In this document: positions 45,896 to 55,096 of the stretch, in pieces
How positions within the stretch are numbered: the first letter of the stretch is position 1
How the letters are laid out: every line of letters begins with the position of its first letter
Origin: Bacteroidota bacterium
GTDB lineage: Bacteria > Bacteroidota > Bacteroidia > JABDFU01
DNA: 64,000 bases
NCBI GenBank assembly: GCA_013286385.1
Contig: JABDFU010000003.1
Location: 1-64,000 of the forward strand
Direction of reading: 5' to 3'
Program-made: the position numbers and the translations under genes
The notes under the pieces: model-generated
Told to the model about the DNA's origin: nothing
Database searches by the model: none
Seen by the model: only the letters and a program-made list of their open reading frames with translations

Positions 45896-47830
45896 TTACA
45901 TCCACACATAAAGAAAATAAAGGCAAAGACTCAGCACTCCGGCCAAAACGCAGGCAGCGTAGTCCTGAACTTTTCCGGTTTGCAGCATCCTGACTGTATC
46001 TGAAACCACTTCGGCAAAGGAAGCGCCAAGATCGATGGCTCCGTTGATAATGCTTTTGTCGAACCAGGCCGCAAAACGGCCGACTATGCCGAACAGAAAT
46101 CCTTTGGTGACTTTTAGCCAGACTTCGTCAATTTTGAATTTATTGAAGGAAGCTTTGTAGAGTTCTCCCAATACAGTAGCAGCTTTGTCGGGCAGGGTGC
46201 TTTCCTTTTTGTAAAAGGCCATGGCCATAAAGATTCCGCACAGGGACAGTAGTACCGGAATAAGGGAAAAGCCAAGGTGAACTTCGGATGTAAGAGGGAG
46301 TCCATCCGAAGAAATAAATTTCCCGAAGGGGATAAATCCGGCCCCCAGTGTGAACAGGGCCAGAAGAACCAGAGGGAACATCATCGCGAAGCCACCTTCA
46401 CCGTGCGCATGGGAATCTGCCGACAACTCTTTTTTCCAGAAGATAGAAAAGTATAGTCTGAACATGTAAAAAGCCGTCAGGCCTGCCGTAAATAAAGCGA
46501 TGCAGTATATCGGGAAATTGTGCTGATAGGAGGCCATCAGAATTTCTTCCTTGCTGAAGAAACCGGAGAAGGGCGGAACACCTGCAATCGCGAGACAGGC
46601 AACGAGAAAAGTGATATGCGTGATGGGGATGTGTTTGCGAAGGCCGCCCATTTTAGACAGTTCGTTGCTGTGCACATAATGGATCACAGCGCCGGCGCCA
46701 AGGAAGAGCAGGGCTTTGAACAGGGCATGGGTAAAGAGGTGAAAGAGGGAGGCGGTATAGCCCAGTCCGTTTTCTCCTCCGTAACCCGATACACCAAGAG
46801 CAAACATCATGTAGCCGATCTGGGACATGGTTGAATAGGCCAGCACTCTTTTGATATCGGTTTGGGTGCAGGCAATGAGGGCTGCAAAAAGCGAGGAAAT
46901 CGCGCCGGTCCAGGCCACCACCTGAAGGGCAGCGGGACAGGAAAGGGCATATACCGGGAACATACGGGCAACCATAAAGACTCCGGCCACAACCATAGTA
47001 GCGGCATGGATCAGGGCGGAAACGGGCGTGGGGCCTTCCATGGCATCGGGCAACCAGATGTGAAGGGGAAACATGGCTGATTTACCGGCGCCGCCGACAA
47101 AGAGCAGAACAAGACCCCAGGTTAATAATGAAAAGCCCATAAAGCTGGCTGAGCTGATGCTGAGCAACCAGGGCGAACCGGGAGTGCTCAGGCGGCTGAT
47201 AAGGGTTGTAAAATCAAGGGTTTCGGCATGAAAAGAAAGAATGAGAATACCAATGAGGAAACCCAGATCGGCAAAGCGCGTGACAATGAACGCTTTTTTG
47301 GCTGCTGCAACGGCCGAGGGTTTGTCGAAATAAAAACCGATGAGCAGATACGACGAAAGACCGACCAGTTCCCAGAAGATGTACATCTGAAAAATATTCG
47401 AAGCGAGAACAAGACCCAGCATGGAGAACGTAAACAGGGACAGAAAAGAGAAATAGGTTGAAACACGTTCCTCGCCTTTCATATAAGAAAGGCTGTAGAT
47501 GTGTACCATCAGGGCAATAAGAGTGACCACAAGAATCATCATCACCGAAATGGGATCGAGGACCAGGCCCATGTCGATGGAAACATTCGGGGAAAAGTTA
47601 AGCCAGGCGAATTTGAATACCGTGATTTTTTCAAACACTCCGTTTACACGTCCGGCCTGAAAAAAATACTGAAATGCTGTGATGCAGGCCAGGGCGCAGG
47701 AAAGCAAAAGCGAAAGTGTTCCTATGGGGCCGGATGCCATTTTGAGGTAGCGTTTACCCAACAGACCAATGAGCAGAAAACTTGCCAGAGGAAGAAGGGG
47801 GATCAAGGCGATATAGGTTGCAGACAACAT
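45896..47830 (-). CDS. nuoL: NADH-quinone oxidoreductase subunit L
   Basis: Largest antiporter-like subunit of complex I, 644 residues, carrying the lateral helix at its C-terminus. Typical segments are FWELVGLSSYLLIGFYFDKP, GKSAMFPLHIWLPDAMEGPT, PVSALIHAATMVVAGVFMVAR cut as PVSALIHAATMVVAGV, and TDIKRVLAYSTMSQIGYMMF. Order and spacing fit a standard nuoKLMN block; nuoK stops three bases upstream. Confidence 0.97.
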   Translation of the reverse strand: MLSATYIALIPLLPLASFLLIGLLGKRYLKMASGPIGTLSLLLSCALACITAFQYFFQAGRVNGVFEKITVFKFAWLNFSPNVSIDMGLVLDPISVMMILVVTLIALMVHIYSLSYMKGEERVSTYFSFLSLFTFSMLGLVLASNIFQMYIFWELVGLSSYLLIGFYFDKPSAVAAAKKAFIVTRFADLGFLIGILILSFHAETLDFTTLISRLSTPGSPWLLSISSASFMGFSLLTWGLVLLFVGGAGKSAMFPLHIWLPDAMEGPTPVSALIHAATMVVAGVFMVARMFPVYALSCPAALQVVAWTGAISSLFAALIACTQTDIKRVLAYSTMSQIGYMMFALGVSGYGGENGLGYTASLFHLFTHALFKALLFLGAGAVIHYVHSNELSKMGGLRKHIPITHITFLVACLAIAGVPPFSGFFSKEEILMASYQHNFPIYCIALFTAGLTAFYMFRLYFSIFWKKELSADSHAHGEGGFAMMFPLVLLALFTLGAGFIPFGKFISSDGLPLTSEVHLGFSLIPVLLSLCGIFMAMAFYKKESTLPDKAATVLGELYKASFNKFKIDEVWLKVTKGFLFGIVGRFAAWFDKSIINGAIDLGASFAEVVSDTVRMLQTGKVQDYAACVLAGVLSLCLYFLYVWM

Positions 47831-47833
47831 GTA

Positions 47834-48148
47834 TTAAAATCTCATTGTATCGGCTCCTTCGGCGTCGATGGTTTTGTATTTACGGTACAGGTTAATGATT
47901 ATGGCAATGGCCACTGCGGCTTCGGCCGCCGCAATGGAAATGACGAAGATGACAAAAAAAAGTCCGTCTTGCTTTGTCGGATACAGGTAGCGGTTAAAGG
48001 CGACAAAATTTATGTTCACGCTGTTCAGCGTTAGTTCGATAGACATGAGCATGGTGATGAGGTTACGGCGGGTGAGAAAGCCGTAGATGCCGATGAAGAA
48101 AAGGCCGGTGCTTACGAGCAAAATATGTTGCAGGGGAATCGCGTTCAT
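47834..48148 (-). CDS. nuoK: NADH-quinone oxidoreductase subunit K
   Basis: Small membrane subunit of complex I, 104 residues, three helices. Conserved stretches are FFIGIYGFLTRRNLITMLMS, SIELTLNSVNINFVAF (with the conserved membrane Glu) and ISIAAAEAAVAIAIII (second Glu). It overlaps nuoJ by four bases. Confidence 0.96.
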   Translation of the reverse strand: MNAIPLQHILLVSTGLFFIGIYGFLTRRNLITMLMSIELTLNSVNINFVAFNRYLYPTKQDGLFFVIFVISIAAAEAAVAIAIIINLYRKYKTIDAEGADTMRF

Positions 48149-48693
48149 TGAGCCTGGCTTTTTGCGGGTTCGGTTTTCGTGTCTTCTGGTTTTGCCTTGA
48201 TGGCAATGGCTATACTTCCGATCATGGCAGCAAGAAGCAAAATACTAACCACTTCAAAGGGCAGGGAATAACCGCCCATGGTTGTGGAGAGCAGAGAGAG
48301 ACCGATGGCCTGTATGCTGTCTGATTGTATGGCTGTTGCTGAGGGACCGAAGTTGTGCAGGCTGAGCTGAATCAGAATAAGAAAGAATCCGCAGACGCTG
48401 GCAATGGCCGAAAAGAATTCACGTTTCTCAACGGGCTGCTGCATGTCTTTGCCGCTTTCGTGGGTGAGAAAAACAGAAAACAAAATCAGCACTACGATAC
48501 CTCCGACATAGACCACAACCTGAACGGCTGCAATAAAATTGTTGTCGAGGTAAAAATAAAGGGAGGCCACACCGATCAGTGAAAACAACAGGTAGATTGC
48601 GGCCCTGAAAATTTTGTGCACGGTGACCGCCAGGTAAGCGGGCACCAGGATAAAGGCCGAGATGAGGTAAAAAATTACAGTCGAAGCGCTCAT
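48145..48693 (-). CDS. nuoJ: NADH-quinone oxidoreductase subunit J
   Basis: Membrane subunit of complex I, 182 residues, five helices. The conserved pattern LLFSLIGVASLYFYLDNNF and AAVQVVVYVGGIVVLILFSV is visible. The C-terminus is polar (KPEDTKTEPAKSQAQ). It overlaps nuoK by four bases and follows nuoI by 35 bases. Confidence 0.95.
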   Translation of the reverse strand: MSASTVIFYLISAFILVPAYLAVTVHKIFRAAIYLLFSLIGVASLYFYLDNNFIAAVQVVVYVGGIVVLILFSVFLTHESGKDMQQPVEKREFFSAIASVCGFFLILIQLSLHNFGPSATAIQSDSIQAIGLSLLSTTMGGYSLPFEVVSILLLAAMIGSIAIAIKAKPEDTKTEPAKSQAQ

Positions 48694-48728
48694 TAAATAC
48701 CGTTATTCTTTTGTTCTATTCATTTTTC

Positions 48729-49205
48729 TTACTCCACCCCTTCCATTAGTTTGGAGTCGGGTTTGTTTAATATTTTTCTCAGTTTGCTGCGATCAAGTAC
48801 GCTGTGTTCGAAATCCTGACTCATGGTGATGGCGTCTGATGGGCAGGCTACAATGCAGAGGTTGCAGAAGGTGCACATGGACAGATTGTAGATCATGGTG
48901 TCGAGGCGCTTCTTTTTCTTGCCGTCGGGCAGGATTTCCTGTTTGGTGATGATTTTGATGGTACCGTTGGGACAGGCCAGTTCGCAGGCCTGACATCCGG
49001 TGCAGCGGTGTTCGTTGGCCTCGGTATGGGGCATAACAACTTCGCCGCGAAAGCGATCGGCAAGCTTGAGTTCTTTTCGGTTGTCGGGGTATTCCTGAGT
49101 GAGAGTTTTGCTGGGATGGGTGAAGTAGTATCCGGTAAGGCGCATGCCGGTAAGCAGTGACTTTACGGATCTGAAAATTGTTTTAAAATATTCTGTAATA
49201 AACAT
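48729..49205 (-). CDS. nuoI: NADH-quinone oxidoreductase subunit I
   Basis: Iron-sulphur subunit with two [4Fe-4S] clusters (N6a, N6b), 158 residues. Cluster motifs are CTGCQACELACP and CTFCNLCIVACP, both complete CxxCxxCxxxCP. It hands electrons to NuoB. The N-terminal part (SVKSLLTGMRLTGYYFTHPS) is the amphipathic helix contacting the membrane. It follows nuoH by 11 bases. Confidence 0.97.
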   Translation of the reverse strand: MFITEYFKTIFRSVKSLLTGMRLTGYYFTHPSKTLTQEYPDNRKELKLADRFRGEVVMPHTEANEHRCTGCQACELACPNGTIKIITKQEILPDGKKKKRLDTMIYNLSMCTFCNLCIVACPSDAITMSQDFEHSVLDRSKLRKILNKPDSKLMEGVE

Positions 49206-49216
49206 TTTACGTGCGT

Positions 49217-50305
49217 TTACCCGTGCCAGCCCAAAAGGGCAACAAGGGTCATTAAAAGTACATTAAGCATGCTGATTGGCAATAAATATTTCCATTCGAG
49301 GTTGAGCAGCTGATCGACCCGAAGGCGGGGGAATGTCCAGCGAAACCACATGATGATGAAAATAACAAAAAATGTTTTGCCCATAAACCATAAAGAGGAA
49401 GGAATAAAATCCATAACATGATTGAAACCTGACCAGGAGCCTATGTGGAAAGGCATCCAGCCACCCAGAAAAAGGGTGGCTGCAAGGGCTGATACAATGA
49501 AGAGGTTGACGTATTCAGAAAGCAGGAACATGGCGAATTTCATGCCGGCATATTCGGTGTGAAAGCCGGCGGTGAGCTCCTGTTCGGCCTCGGCCAGGTC
49601 GAAGGGGGCCCGGTTGATTTCGGCAGTGGAGGCCACAATAAAAATAACAAAGGCAATCAGGGCAGGCAAGTGACCCTTGAAAATCCACCATCCGTTTTGC
49701 TGACTCATTACGATGTCAGAAATCCGCAGGCTTCCGGTGAGGATAACAATAGAAATGAGCGAGAGACCGATGGACAATTCGTAACTGACAATCTGGGCAC
49801 CGCTGCGCATGGCACCAAGCAGGGAGTACTTGTTGTTGCTCGACCACCCTGCCATCAGAATACCGATGACTGAAATCGAAGAAACAGCGGAAACATAAAA
49901 CACCCCGATATTGAGGTCCCAGATCTGGAAATTGCGGGCAAAGGCCAGCGGCGCGGTAACCAGCATGGTCGTGATAATCATAATGTAAGGCGCCAGGTTG
50001 AACATGAATTTGTCGGCGTTGGTGGGTGTGAGTCCTTCTTTAAAAAGGAGCTTGATCGTATCTGCAATAATCTGCAAAGTTCCTTTGGGCCCTACCCTGT
50101 TCGGGCCGAGTCTGAGCTGCATAAAAGCAGCCACCCTTCTTTCCATATAGCCCAGTGTAAAACTAAGCAGCACCAAAAAACCAATCAGGCAAAGCCCCAC
50201 AATGACCATCTCGCTGACCAGCACAGCCATGGTATTGCCCAGCAGGCGCGTGAGCCATGACTGAATGTGATAACTTAAACCTGACAAGCTGTACAATAAT
50301 GTCAT
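49217..50305 (-). CDS. nuoH: NADH-quinone oxidoreductase subunit H
   Basis: Membrane subunit forming part of the quinone site, 362 residues, eight helices. Conserved segments are YMERRVAAFMQLRLGPNRVG, SSNNKYSLLGAMRSGAQIVS, NRAPFDLAEAEQELTAGFHT and WTFPRLRVDQLLNLEWKYLL. It directly follows nuoD here; the nuoE, nuoF and nuoG genes that often sit between D and H are absent. Confidence 0.97.
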   Translation of the reverse strand: MTLLYSLSGLSYHIQSWLTRLLGNTMAVLVSEMVIVGLCLIGFLVLLSFTLGYMERRVAAFMQLRLGPNRVGPKGTLQIIADTIKLLFKEGLTPTNADKFMFNLAPYIMIITTMLVTAPLAFARNFQIWDLNIGVFYVSAVSSISVIGILMAGWSSNNKYSLLGAMRSGAQIVSYELSIGLSLISIVILTGSLRISDIVMSQQNGWWIFKGHLPALIAFVIFIVASTAEINRAPFDLAEAEQELTAGFHTEYAGMKFAMFLLSEYVNLFIVSALAATLFLGGWMPFHIGSWSGFNHVMDFIPSSLWFMGKTFFVIFIIMWFRWTFPRLRVDQLLNLEWKYLLPISMLNVLLMTLVALLGWHG

Positions 50306-50329
50306 ATTTCAACTTTTAGGGATTTGCCA

Positions 50330-50341
50330 TTCGCTAATCGC
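50330..50341. repeat. Dispersed 12-mer in the nuoD-nuoH gap
   Basis: TTCGCTAATCGC, identical to the copy at 41121 and in the same orientation, lies in the 40-base gap between nuoH and nuoD, where nuoEFG would be in a 14-gene operon. Confidence 0.55.
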
Positions 50342-50345
50342 TGAC

Positions 50346-51464
50346 TTACCTGTCCACATCCGGTATTACCAAATCAATCGTTGACATAATTGCCACCAGG
50401 TCTCCAATCTTGCAGCCTTTTGCCATGGTGGGCAGAGCCGACAAATTAGAGAAATTAGGTGACCTGTATTTAATGCGGTAGGGCGTTGTGCCACCTTCAC
50501 TTACGATGAATACGCCCAGTTCTCCGCGGGCGGTTTCGACACGCTGGTAAAATTCTCCTTTGGGGAGCTTCAGCACGGCTTTTGTTTTGGCCTGAAAATC
50601 TCCTTCGGGTATGTTGTCAATAAGCTGGTCGATGATGGACATGGATTGGTGCATTTCGGCAATCCTGACTTTGTACCGGGCCCAGCAATCTCCGCCTTGC
50701 TCAATTATTTCATCAAACTTCAGGTTTTCGTAACCGTCGTAAGGGTACAGCTTACGGATGTCGCAGCTTATACCCGAACCTCTTGCGGTAGGTCCACTGC
50801 ATCCAAAGGAGATGGCGTCTTCTTTGGATAAATAGCCCACACCTTTTACCCGCTCCTGAAAAATAACATTGTCTGAAAGTAATTGATCGTACTCGTGTAT
50901 GTTGACCTTGAACTGAGCAATAACTTCCTTTACCTTGCGCTGGAAGTCGGGATGAAGATCGGCCATGACTCCTCCTGGAACCATGTAATTCATGGTAAGA
51001 CGGGCTCCACAGGTGTCTTCCATTAACTCATTGATGATTTCACGTTCGCGGAAGGCAAAGAAAAAAGGACTAACTGCACCCAGGTCGAGACCGGTACAGC
51101 CCCACCAGAGCATGTGTGAAGTGAGACGGTTGAGCTCCGCCATAAGTACGCGTATGACTTTCGCACGCTGGGGAACTTCAATCTGCATGGCCTTCTCAAC
51201 GGTAAGCGCGCAGGCCTGGTTGTTAATATGCGCCGAAAGGTAATCCATCCGGCTGGTGACGTAAATGAACTGACGGTAGGAAAGGCTCTCGCTCATCTTT
51301 TCAATGGAGCGGTGAATGTAGCCGATGTGGGGTTCAATGTGTTTGATGGTTTCTCCGTCCAACCAGACTTTCAGGTGCAGCACCCCGTGTGTTGCGGGGT
51401 GCTGGGGACCAATGTTGACAACGAAATCGCCCTCTTCGGTTATGTAGTCTTCTTCGATCAGCAT
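50346..51464 (-). CDS. nuoD: NADH-quinone oxidoreductase subunit D
   Basis: Hydrophilic-arm subunit related to hydrogenase large subunits, forming the quinone pocket with NuoB, 372 residues. Conserved stretches are NIGPQHPATHGVLHLKVWLD (with the quinone-site His), SYRQFIYVTSRMDYLSAHIN, MNYMVPGGVMADL and CDIRKLYPYDGY. It is separate from nuoC, 16 bases away, rather than fused. Confidence 0.97.
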   Translation of the reverse strand: MLIEEDYITEEGDFVVNIGPQHPATHGVLHLKVWLDGETIKHIEPHIGYIHRSIEKMSESLSYRQFIYVTSRMDYLSAHINNQACALTVEKAMQIEVPQRAKVIRVLMAELNRLTSHMLWWGCTGLDLGAVSPFFFAFREREIINELMEDTCGARLTMNYMVPGGVMADLHPDFQRKVKEVIAQFKVNIHEYDQLLSDNVIFQERVKGVGYLSKEDAISFGCSGPTARGSGISCDIRKLYPYDGYENLKFDEIIEQGGDCWARYKVRIAEMHQSMSIIDQLIDNIPEGDFQAKTKAVLKLPKGEFYQRVETARGELGVFIVSEGGTTPYRIKYRSPNFSNLSALPTMAKGCKIGDLVAIMSTIDLVIPDVDR

Positions 51465-51480
51465 CAGCGTTCTGTTTGCA

Positions 51481-51936
51481 TCAAAGTTCGATCATGTTTT
51501 CGTCTGCGTAATCTTTGCGTAAAGGATGACCTATCCAGTCGTCTTCCAGAATCAGGCGACGCAGATCGGGATGTCCGTTAAAACGTATTCCCATCAGGTC
51601 ATACACCTCGCGCTCCAGAAAATTGGCGCCTTTCCAGATGCCTGCAACGCTGTCTAAAACCGGGTTTTCCTTGTCGGTCAGTTTTACCTTGACAACCAGG
51701 GCATGCCTGAAAGGTGTTGAGGACAGATGATAGACGGCCGTGAAATTATCCTTCCAGTCTATGGCCGTCATGCAAAAAAGGTAATCGAAATTCAGATCTG
51801 TAGCGCATCGCAGTTCTTTCATCTGTGTAAGAAACACATCGGGAGTAAAGAAGGCCATAAGGAATTCTCCTGTTTCGTCAAAGGTCACCGAAGGGCAGAT
51901 TTCACTGAGACGTTGCTTCAACTCTTCTCTGCTCAT
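51481..51936 (-). CDS. nuoC: NADH-quinone oxidoreductase subunit C
   Basis: Hydrophilic-arm structural subunit, 151 residues. The 30-kDa-subunit signature is visible: [20 protein letters not shown] followed by [19 protein letters not shown]. It overlaps nuoB by four bases (ATGA). Confidence 0.96.
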   Translation of the reverse strand: MSREELKQRLSEICPSVTFDETGEFLMAFFTPDVFLTQMKELRCATDLNFDYLFCMTAIDWKDNFTAVYHLSSTPFRHALVVKVKLTDKENPVLDSVAGIWKGANFLEREVYDLMGIRFNGHPDLRRLILEDDWIGHPLRKDYADENMIEL

Positions 51937-52529
51937 ATCCCTCTTTTTTTTTCAGATTCCTTTGCCAAAGCATCCTTAGCACTGCGCACGTTGCCCATTG
52001 GAAGGCTTGTTTTTTTCTCCTTCGCGAAGTAGTGCTCGGCTCCTATTTTTTCCTGAAGGGAAATCATGGCATGCAATAGCGCTTCAGGCCGGGGTGGACA
52101 ACCGGGAATATACACGTCAACAGGAATGATATGGTCGACTCCTTTAACTACGGAGTAATTGTTGTAATAAAAAGGACCACCCGAAATTGTACAGGCACCC
52201 ATGGCAATAACGTAGCGGGGTTCCGGCATCTGGTCGTAAAGTCGCTTCAGCACCGGAGCCATCTTGTAAACAATTGTACCTGCAACGATAATTAAATCGG
52301 CCTGGCGGGGAGTTGCGCGGGCGACTTCAAACCCGAAGCGGGACCAGTCGTATTTTGCCGAAGCCGCGGACATCATTTCAATAGCGCAGCAGCTGGTACC
52401 GAATATCAGGGGCCAGATCGAATTTGACCGGGACCAGTTGATCAGATCCTCCAGTTTTCCTGTGACAATACCTCCTCCGGGAGTGTTGGTGACCAGCCCG
52501 GGAAATTTTTTCGTGTCGTCTACATCCAT
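51933..52529 (-). CDS. nuoB: NADH-quinone oxidoreductase subunit B
   Basis: Subunit holding the terminal [4Fe-4S] cluster N2 that reduces quinone, 198 residues. Cluster ligands are in [19 protein letters not shown] and [15 protein letters not shown]. The frame is open upstream to 52640, but the ATG at 52529 ([13 protein letters not shown]) fits family length and overlaps the nuoA stop by ten bases, so I use it. Confidence 0.95.
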   Translation of the reverse strand: MDVDDTKKFPGLVTNTPGGGIVTGKLEDLINWSRSNSIWPLIFGTSCCAIEMMSAASAKYDWSRFGFEVARATPRQADLIIVAGTIVYKMAPVLKRLYDQMPEPRYVIAMGACTISGGPFYYNNYSVVKGVDHIIPVDVYIPGCPPRPEALLHAMISLQEKIGAEHYFAKEKKTSLPMGNVRSAKDALAKESEKKRGI

Positions 52530-52870
52530 TTCAGCGCACCCTTTTTCCAGGCATACAGTAAACCCATAAACAGAATAAACATAAAAATAACAATTTCGGT
52601 CAGAGCCGTCCAGCCCACTTTTGTGACGACTACAGCCCACGGAAACAGGAACACGAGTTCTACGTCAAATACCAGGAAAATAAGGGCGAATAAATAATAA
52701 CCGACATGAAACTGTATCCAGGAAGTTCCCGTGGTGGGAATGCCACATTCGTAGGGCTCCCCTTTGACTGCATTCTTTTTGGTTTTCGCTACTACCCAGG
52801 AAAGAAAAATTCCTCCTCCGGCAAAGGCCAGTCCACATATCAGCAGGAGAATTAATGAAACTGAGCCCAT
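52520..52870 (-). CDS. nuoA: NADH-quinone oxidoreductase subunit A
   Basis: Small membrane subunit, 116 residues, three helices, first gene of the operon. The conserved loop [20 protein letters not shown] (with the redox-sensing Cys) and [16 protein letters not shown] are present. The end WKKGALKWM overlaps the nuoB start. Confidence 0.95.
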   Translation of the reverse strand: MGSVSLILLLICGLAFAGGGIFLSWVVAKTKKNAVKGEPYECGIPTTGTSWIQFHVGYYLFALIFLVFDVELVFLFPWAVVVTKVGWTALTEIVIFMFILFMGLLYAWKKGALKWM

Positions 52871-52892
52871 AGGAATTCCGGATTATTCCTGA

Positions 52893-52920
52893 CAAATGTA
52901 CGGAATGTATCGGAATCAAA
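52893..52920 (-). promoter_or_regulatory. Candidate promoter of the nuo operon
   Basis: On the minus strand TTTG (52917-52920) is followed after 16 bases by TACATTTG (52893-52900), close to the Bacteroidota -33/-7 pair. The -7 element is 22 bases before the nuoA ATG, leaving a short leader. Confidence 0.55.
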
Positions 52921-52929
52921 AACCTGGCT

Positions 52930-53334
52930 CTAAACCCTTGAGCTGTAATAGATTGGATCTCCTTTCAGGGGATCAATGTCTTTTTTGAATCGCTCGATGA
53001 GAAGTGCTTTTTCCTTTGAAGCCGAAGGAAAAACGTTGGCCACTTTTTCGATTACCTGAAGAAACGTTTTTTTAAGCTGTGGACTGAGGTAGTGGCTGTT
53101 CACGCGAATTTCTTTCATAGCGGATTCGTACGCCAGTTGCGCATCTGCGTTGTCCTTATCCATGATCTGAAAAATGATATCAGAGATGTCGAAATCATAG
53201 TCCCTGCAGCGCAATTCGGCTTCGACGATGGAATGAAATTTCTCGCGTTCTTCCTTTTGAACTTTGCCATCTGCCATGGCAACGGCATAAGCAATTTCTC
53301 CGATTGCTACATGTAAATTTTCGGTTGGGCTCAT
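52930..53334 (-). CDS. TerB-like protein
   Basis: A 134-residue soluble helical protein. Residues 8-30 (VAIGEIAYAVAMADGKVQKEE) match the TerB/DjlA N-terminal signature of alternating helices with acidic ADG-x-V-x-x-E-E. It may bind metal. It ends just before the nuo promoter region, reads in the same direction and might add to nuo transcription; its own function is unknown. Confidence 0.8.
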   Translation of the reverse strand: MSPTENLHVAIGEIAYAVAMADGKVQKEEREKFHSIVEAELRCRDYDFDISDIIFQIMDKDNADAQLAYESAMKEIRVNSHYLSPQLKKTFLQVIEKVANVFPSASKEKALLIERFKKDIDPLKGDPIYYSSRV

Positions 53335-53468
53335 GGAGTCACAGGATCATTTTAGGTTAAGGACCAGAGTATTTTGCCAGTAAATATAAGCGTTTGAGTA
53401 CAATCAGCAGCTGATTTCAATCAGCACCGGTAGTGATTTTACTCATTCAGCAAACTAGGCATCCCCTG

Positions 53469-53476
53469 TACATTTG
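53469..53476 (+). promoter_or_regulatory. Candidate -7 element before the DoxX-like gene
   Basis: TACATTTG, full match, ends four bases before the ATG at 53481, implying a leaderless or nearly leaderless transcript. No -33 TTG at the expected distance. Confidence 0.35.
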
Positions 53477-53480
53477 CTTC

Positions 53481-53907
53481 ATGCAAGTCCTAAATCAATT
53501 CCGTCAGGAGTTTTCAGTCAGTATCACCCGGGTATTTTTGGGGCTGTTGTTTTTCTTTCAGGGATACGATGCGGTTTTTAAAATAAAAATCAGAAACGTA
53601 ATCAATACGTATCAGAATAATTTTGCAAACAAGGGAATACCGCGTTTCATGACGGTATCGGGATCCTGGTTTACGTCTTACGCTGAATTTATCGGGGGGG
53701 GTATTGCTGATTTTCGGTTTGTGTACCTATCCCGTTCTGTACCTGCTCGGAATTGACCTGGTGATTGCTTCTGTTGCTTTTGGAATCAGCAGCCCTATGT
53801 GGGATATGCGTTTTGTATTTCCCAGATTGATTCTTCTTCTGTTTCTGCTGGTAGCTCCGGCTGAATGGAATTGCTTTTCCCTTGATACCTTATTGTTTAA
53901 ACCTTAA
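53481..53907 (+). pseudogene. DoxX-family membrane protein gene with frameshift at a run of eight G
   Basis: From the ATG at 53481 the frame gives MQVLNQFRQEF then SITRVFLGLLFFFQGYDAVF, the DoxX-family first helix. It reaches AEFIGGG at the G run 53694-53701 and then loses the pattern. With seven G the text continues GGVLLIFGLCTYPVLYLLGI and two further membrane helices to a stop at 53907, giving about 141 residues and four helices as in the family. So one G is surplus: a slipped-strand (possibly phase-variable) mutation or a sequencing error. DoxX proteins are small membrane proteins linked to thiol and stress metabolism. The UspA gene follows in 11 bases. Confidence 0.75.
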
Positions 53908-53918
53908 ACCGGATCCCA

Positions 53919-54749
53919 ATGAATACCATCCTCGCTTCGACCGATTTTTCAAATGCCTCTGTAAATGCAGTTGCTTATGCCGCCGAACTTGCCCTGCAAT
54001 TGAATGCCCGATTGATTTTGTTCCACGTTTATCCTATCCCGGTCATCACTTCGGAGGCTCCGATTAGTATTCCTCCGCTGGATGAAATCGAAAAAAACTG
54101 CCTTCAGGATCTGGAAGATTCCGCAAAAAAAACAGGCCTGGAAACCGGAGGTCGCCTGAAAATTGAATGCCTCTGCAAGTGTGGTTTTGTCGCGGAAGAA
54201 ATTGCAGCTGCCGTCAAAGAAAAAAAGGCCGACCTGGTAGTGATGGGTATGCAGGGGGCAGGCTATGTCGGGGAAAACCTTTCAGGAAGCATCACTACGG
54301 AATTTATCAAAGACTCGGTTTGCCCGGTTTTGAGCATACCTGAAAAGGTAAAATTTACGGGCCTCAAGCACATCGTCCTGGCCTGTGACTACAGCGAGAA
54401 GTTTAAAAGTGATTGGCTGAAACCGTTGAAGGAACTCGCCGTCGTAACCGGATCCCGGGTATTTGTGCTGAATGTAGTTCAAAAGGCCGTCTTGATTAAT
54501 CTAAAGGGACAGGGTGCCGAAGAAGATCAGATTGATTTTTCCCTGGGACCTATTGATCACAGCTTTCACCGGGTTCACAACGAAGATGCAGTGGAAGGGA
54601 TCAATACTTTTGCCGCTTCTAAAAAAGCAGATTTGGTGGTACTGATACCCCATAAACTTTCTTTCTTCGCTGGCCTTTTTCACAAGCGGCATACAAAGGA
54701 AATCGCCTTCCACTCGAACATACCACTGCTTACATTGCCTGAATGCTAA
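53919..54749 (+). CDS. Universal stress protein, tandem UspA domains
   Basis: A 276-residue protein with two Usp domains. The first runs from ILASTDFSNASVNAVAYAAE to about residue 147 with the nucleotide-binding end VVMGMQGAGYVGENLSGSIT and CPVLSIP. The second starts at IVLACDYSEKFKSDWLKPLK and lacks a clear G-x2-G-x9-G(S/T) loop, so it is probably a non-binding domain. Such double proteins are common in Bacteroidota and accumulate in stress. It is close behind the DoxX-like gene, probably one transcript. Confidence 0.93.
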   Translation: MNTILASTDFSNASVNAVAYAAELALQLNARLILFHVYPIPVITSEAPISIPPLDEIEKNCLQDLEDSAKKTGLETGGRLKIECLCKCGFVAEEIAAAVKEKKADLVVMGMQGAGYVGENLSGSITTEFIKDSVCPVLSIPEKVKFTGLKHIVLACDYSEKFKSDWLKPLKELAVVTGSRVFVLNVVQKAVLINLKGQGAEEDQIDFSLGPIDHSFHRVHNEDAVEGINTFAASKKADLVVLIPHKLSFFAGLFHKRHTKEIAFHSNIPLLTLPEC

Positions 54750-54790
54750 ACACCAGGAGTTTTAACAACCCCACAATCAATCCTACCCAA

Positions 54791-54924
54791 ATGAAAATCA
54801 CGATCAACGACAACCGCAAGGTGTTCGCAAATCGGGAAAATCCTGGCTGGAAACATCTGTTACCGAATGCTGGTCGCTTGAAGAACAAAACAAGCAGGGT
54901 GAGTCCCTGAGCAAAACGGCTTAA
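54791..54924 (+). pseudogene. Remnant of a small Bacteroidota gene (internal deletion)
   Basis: ATG at 54791 opens MKITINDNRKVF, and a second frame from about 54830 reads RKSGKSWLETSVTECWSLEE then QNKQGESLSKTA and a stop. From memory, a small Bacteroidota family begins MKITINDHRK and ends with a very similar SGKTWLETS...LEEQN block about 70 residues later. Here the middle is gone and the join is also out of frame by one base. This recognition cannot be checked here. The following bases to 55096 hold only a short CGCCG/CGGCG hairpin at 55063-55076. Confidence 0.4.
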
Positions 54925-55096
54925 CCTACCCCTGTGGACTCCAGCCAAAGCGATACGACATTCATCTCGGCCTGTTCCTGAAATCACATCAGCATAAACG
55001 AAATAGCCGAATCACTCAAAACAGATTAGATCGCAACTAACACATAATGCAACTCCGAGATGCGCCGCAAGCGGCGGGAAACTAACCCCGAAGAGA

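Noticed and set aside
54730..54987. Minus-strand open frame of 85 codons with a hydrophobic end
   Set aside because: No start context or family match; it is the shadow of the plus-strand gene remnant.
55063..55076. CGCCG/CGGCG hairpin as terminator
   Set aside because: Stem of five to six bases with a tiny loop and no T run on either strand.
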